From Tetraselmis striata (Eukaryota > Chlorophyta > Chlorodendrophyceae > Chlorodendrales > Chlorodendraceae), in the NCBI GenBank assembly GCA_006384855.1, contig VCJN01003307.1:56385-120384 (forward strand): 64,000 nucleotides of DNA. The letters run 5' to 3'. The first letter of the stretch is position 1; the number at the start of each line of letters is the position of its first letter. A model generated the notes under the pieces. That model was not told where the DNA came from and did not search any database. It saw only the letters and a program-made list of their open reading frames with translations. Below, piece after piece: positions 61,266 through 64,000 of the stretch. The position numbers were made by a program, and so were the translations under genes.

Positions 61266-61595
61266 AATCAAATCAAATCAAATCAAATCAAATCAAATCA
61301 AATCAAATCAAATCAAATCAAATCAAATCAAATCAAATCAAATCAAATCAAATCAAATCAAATCAAATCAAATCAAATCAAATCAAATCAAATCAAATCA
61401 AATCAAATCAAATCAAATCAAATCAAATCAAATCAAATCAAATCAAATCAAATCAAATCAAATCAAATCAAATCAAATCAAATCAAATCAAATCAAATCA
61501 AATCAAATCAAATCAAATCAAATCAAATCAAATCAAATCAAATCAAATCAAATCGAATCGAATCGAATCGAATCTAATCGAATCTAATCAAAATC
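61266..61595. repeat. (AATCA)n pentanucleotide satellite
   Basis: More than 55 almost perfect AATCA units. The last several change to AATCG and AATCT, suggesting divergence at one edge. Confidence 0.97.
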
Positions 61596-61662
61596 AAATT
61601 TGGTCGGCGGAGGCATATATTTTAGTCACTTGCAGTCCCTCTTATTATTGTCGCTACATTCT

Positions 61663-61757
61663 GTTTTTTTCCCGCCCCCGGGACAAGACTGGCAGTGAAA
61701 CTCTACGACGGCCGTTCAGGCAGCAATCCAGTTACGGAAAACCCTGGGTTCTGAAAT
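61663..61757 (-). repeat. 5'-truncated LINE 3' end with T-run
   Basis: A T-run followed by CCCGCCCCCGGGACAAGACT and the ACGACGGCCGTT...CAGTTACGGAAAACCCTGGG block. It matches the 3' untranslated region of LINE copies 1 and 2, inserted with its A-tail. Confidence 0.8.
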
Positions 61758-62176
61758 ATGTTCGCTATGATGATACATGGATATCGACGGTCTAGCGACT
61801 ACCCTATGCCGCATGTGCTGCTGCTTGTTACTGCGCCGCTCAATAAGCACTGCGTACGCCAGCAGCGTACGGTACCTGTACACTCAGACAGTAGTTGTAA
61901 GGAGGTAGCTTTTGATAGCCGCGCACTATCAAAAGCGAAAGCGCGGAGGATCCGAGGATGACACACTGCGAGAGTGTATCGCATATGTATCGTGAGAATA
62001 TCTCCTCACATTCCATCCCCCTGAAAGGTAGGTGTAGCGGTTGGCATTGTTAGTTGGCCACGGCATGATATGACACTGTTAGTTGGTCACATCATATCGT
62101 GTGTAATGCGTGACATCCGCGAACCGACCCACATCGGGATTCGATCCGTGGACTCCGCGCTTTACTGTAAGGAGGT

Positions 62177-63522
62177 ACACCCCTGCACATAAGTTTGGGG
62201 TCCCTTTTCGGCAGTCTCAAGACTTCAGAAGTCTAGGGTACCTGAATGTAGGGTATATGAGATGAAACCCTGGAATCTTAGAGGGTTTGATAAAACCTGC
62301 ATGACGAGTGGCTCAAACCGAAGCTTAAAGACCTTTGACTAGGGTGTCACGCTGCACTTGGTGCGTGGATGGGCGTCGCCTGCCACTGCACCAAAACCAG
62401 GGTCGGTATCACGCACACGCCGACGCGCGTGAATAAACAACCAAACGGCGGGATGGCCATGAACGCGTGAGGAAACACATTGGCGAGGGGCTCGGGTGCA
62501 TTTGGTTGAGGTGCAGCCGTGTGGGCGGCGGCCAGTACATGTCGCGTTGCGATACTGGCGTGGCATCAGTGTCGGCCACGCGCAGCAACACCCCCTTCGC
62601 TTTAAAACGCTATAACTTCTCAGGGTTTGCTCGGAAAATTGTTTTAAAAATACCACGCAATTCCTCGTTTAAATCTGCGTCGAAACCAATCTTTCAAAAT
62701 CCAAAATTCGGTTTTTTGGGGCCCCGGAAAAATCCCCAAAGATGATCATCCAAGTTGCCCCTCACTGCCTTGTGTGCCCACCCATGTCGGGCGCGTGGCT
62801 TTGCGCCAAGTGCGTGTCTAAGCCCCATACGCGGCTGTGCGAGAGCGTTATATGTGTGGATGACCACGAATCACCAACACTTGGCATGTGCCGCCTCCTA
62901 GCGATACACACATCTACCAGCCAAAATGCCATTTTCCACAGCATTTTTCAAGGAACTTCATATTGATTAAAGTCCACACCCCTACCGCGCCACCCCGCCC
63001 ACGAAACGGTGCAACTGGCATTCCACCACGCGCCCCCATAGTAGAGCATTGCCCTACGCCAAGGGGGCCATCGAGCGCCTCTCCTACGTGCGTTCGCCAC
63101 AGAAACAGCAGCATTTTCACCCCAAAATTGCTCCCCATAGTGGCCAACTTGTCGTTGGGGTGTCTCGTCGTGCCTATAGCGACATGCTTTAAGTGGCCTA
63201 CACGCACGGTGTGTGCAACTTATGCCAAGGGCCGTATCCACCGAGTTTGGTGCGACGAGTGCCGCTAGTTCCATAGGTTTGGACGGTTGGCGCAACCCAC
63301 AATTTTTTGGCGCCAACGCATCATGCACCGATCTCGCGTTCTTGAAAGGGCGCCCACAAATGGTCGTGTTGTCGCGCGGGTGGGTATAAAGCGCACAATA
63401 GGCGTTCGCCCGAACTATTCCCACTGTAGTTAGCATGTATGCACATGCAGCCGGCGTTATCCTCGCCCATGCATGCGCTTTGCGATCGAAAATGCAAAAC
63501 CCGGACTTATGTGGAGGGGTGT
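62177..63522 (+). mobile_element. 1.35-kb inverted-repeat element, copy B (hAT-like remnant)
   Basis: It begins ACACCCCTGCACATAAGTTT and ends with the reverse complement of ACACCCCTCCACATAAGTCC. It corresponds end to end, inverted, to 39854-41195. The plus strand carries the same Cys-rich frame near 62742-62966 (CLVCPPMSGAWLCAKCVSKP). The flanking bases (AAGGAGGT and GCGCCGCA) show no target duplication. Confidence 0.7.
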
Positions 63523-63696
63523 GCGCCGCACCAAGCGCGCTCGACGAGGTCGCAATAAGGCGTCTTGGGACAGTGAGCCCTTTCGAGCCCGTGGCTCGCA
63601 TGTGGATGCGTCATAGGCATATGCAGCCAGTAGGAACATTGGGGTGATCCAAACATGCCGTGTCGGCCGTATATGGCCGAATGACATATGGCCAAC

Positions 63697-64000
63697 ACAC
63701 CCCTGCACATAAGTTTGGGGTCCCTTTTCGGCAGTCTCAAGACTTCAGAAGTCTAGGGTACCTGAATGTAGGGTATATGAGATGAAACCCTGGAATCTTA
63801 GAGGGTTTGATAAAACCTGCATGACGAGTGGCTCAAACCGAAGCTTAAAGACCTTTGACTAGGGTGTCACGCTGCACTTGGTGCGTGGATGGGCGTCGCC
63901 TGCCACTGCACCAAAACCAGGGTCGGTATCACGCACACGCCGACGCGCGTGAATAAACAACCAAACGGCGGGATGGCCATGAACGCGTGAGGAAACACAT
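63697..64000 (+). mobile_element. 1.35-kb inverted-repeat element, copy C, cut by the window end
   Basis: All 304 visible bases appear identical to the first 304 bases of copy B (62177-62480). It lies 174 bp after copy B in the same orientation. Confidence 0.8.

Larger units (their letters stand above)
60651..62176. other. No gene; microsatellites and repeat debris
   Basis: Holds a poly-C run (about 60671-60686), a (CT)n run (60698-60736), a pentanucleotide satellite and a LINE tail, listed separately. There is also an 11-bp-stem hairpin GCTTTTGATAG / CTATCAAAAGC at about 61909-61937, and a short duplication (TGTTAGTTGG) near 62048 and 62079. No coding frame was recognised. Confidence 0.55.

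Noticed and set aside
62105-62166. tRNA gene or tRNA-derived SINE on the minus strand
   Set aside because: A good B-box-like string (GATCGAATCC) is present, but no A box, cloverleaf or acceptor stem could be made out.
62177-64000. Direct repeats at 62177 and 63697 as LTRs of one element
   Set aside because: The copy at 39854-41195 ends at the inverted repeat and has no second direct repeat, so separate inverted-repeat elements fit better.

Overview
This looks like nuclear DNA of a eukaryotic protist, most likely a single-celled alga. Genes are split by short GT-AG spliceosomal introns, exons are GC-rich, intergenic DNA is full of microsatellites and long poly-C/poly-G runs, and the mobile elements (non-LTR LINEs, a tyrosine-recombinase retroelement, DNA transposons with terminal inverted repeats) are eukaryotic. 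A tubulin-tyrosine-ligase gene suits a flagellate. A green alga is my best guess, but nothing in the window proves the lineage. No operon, bacterial gene, rRNA, CRISPR or convincing tRNA was seen.

Layout. 1-6.7 kb: a multi-exon tubulin-tyrosine-ligase-like gene (minus). 7.4-14.4 kb: two LINE copies (minus) around about 2.6 kb of unrecognised DNA with a ~215-bp direct-repeat pair. 14.45-26.91 kb: a 12.5-kb DNA transposon with ~28-bp inverted ends. It carries two divergent genes that both read open through every exon: a 956-residue DUF7869-type DDE transposase (minus, 4 exons) and a ~1556-residue protein (plus, 15 exons) ending in a beta-class DNA-methyltransferase-like domain. Three arrays of one 24-bp repeat sit in introns of these two genes, all in the same absolute orientation. 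26.9-28.5 kb: a third LINE piece. 29.6-33.6 kb: a large disordered protein of unknown function (minus). 35.8-39.35 kb: an Armadillo-repeat-like gene (minus). 39.85-41.2 kb: a 1.34-kb inverted-repeat element, with a second full copy at 62.2-63.5 kb and a third running off the window end. 41.8-42.7 kb: a nuclease-like open frame, probably transposon derived. 43.85-44.54 kb: a clean three-exon DUF1348 (NTF2-like) gene. 46.8-48.2 kb: a decayed gene with a GCR1_C-like DNA-binding domain. 51.97-53.55 kb: a two-exon rhodanese plus dual-specificity phosphatase gene. 54.3-60.65 kb: a fossil PAT/DIRS-like tyrosine-recombinase retroelement, itself interrupted by a 1.35-kb hAT-type insertion with a perfect 8-bp target duplication. 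61.27-61.6 kb: a pentanucleotide satellite.

How parts work together. The host genes look unrelated to one another. The strongest candidate for a new system is the 12.5-kb transposon. It pairs a transposase with a methyltransferase-like protein, and both genes hold intronic arrays whose core (GGGACGAAAC) resembles a motif repeated near the element's ends. A plausible but untested reading is that these are protein-binding or regulatory repeats, and that the methyltransferase-like protein marks or protects the element's DNA.

Exon borders were set by hand from GT/AG sites and matching reading phase. No alignment or database search was run, and family names come from motif recognition.
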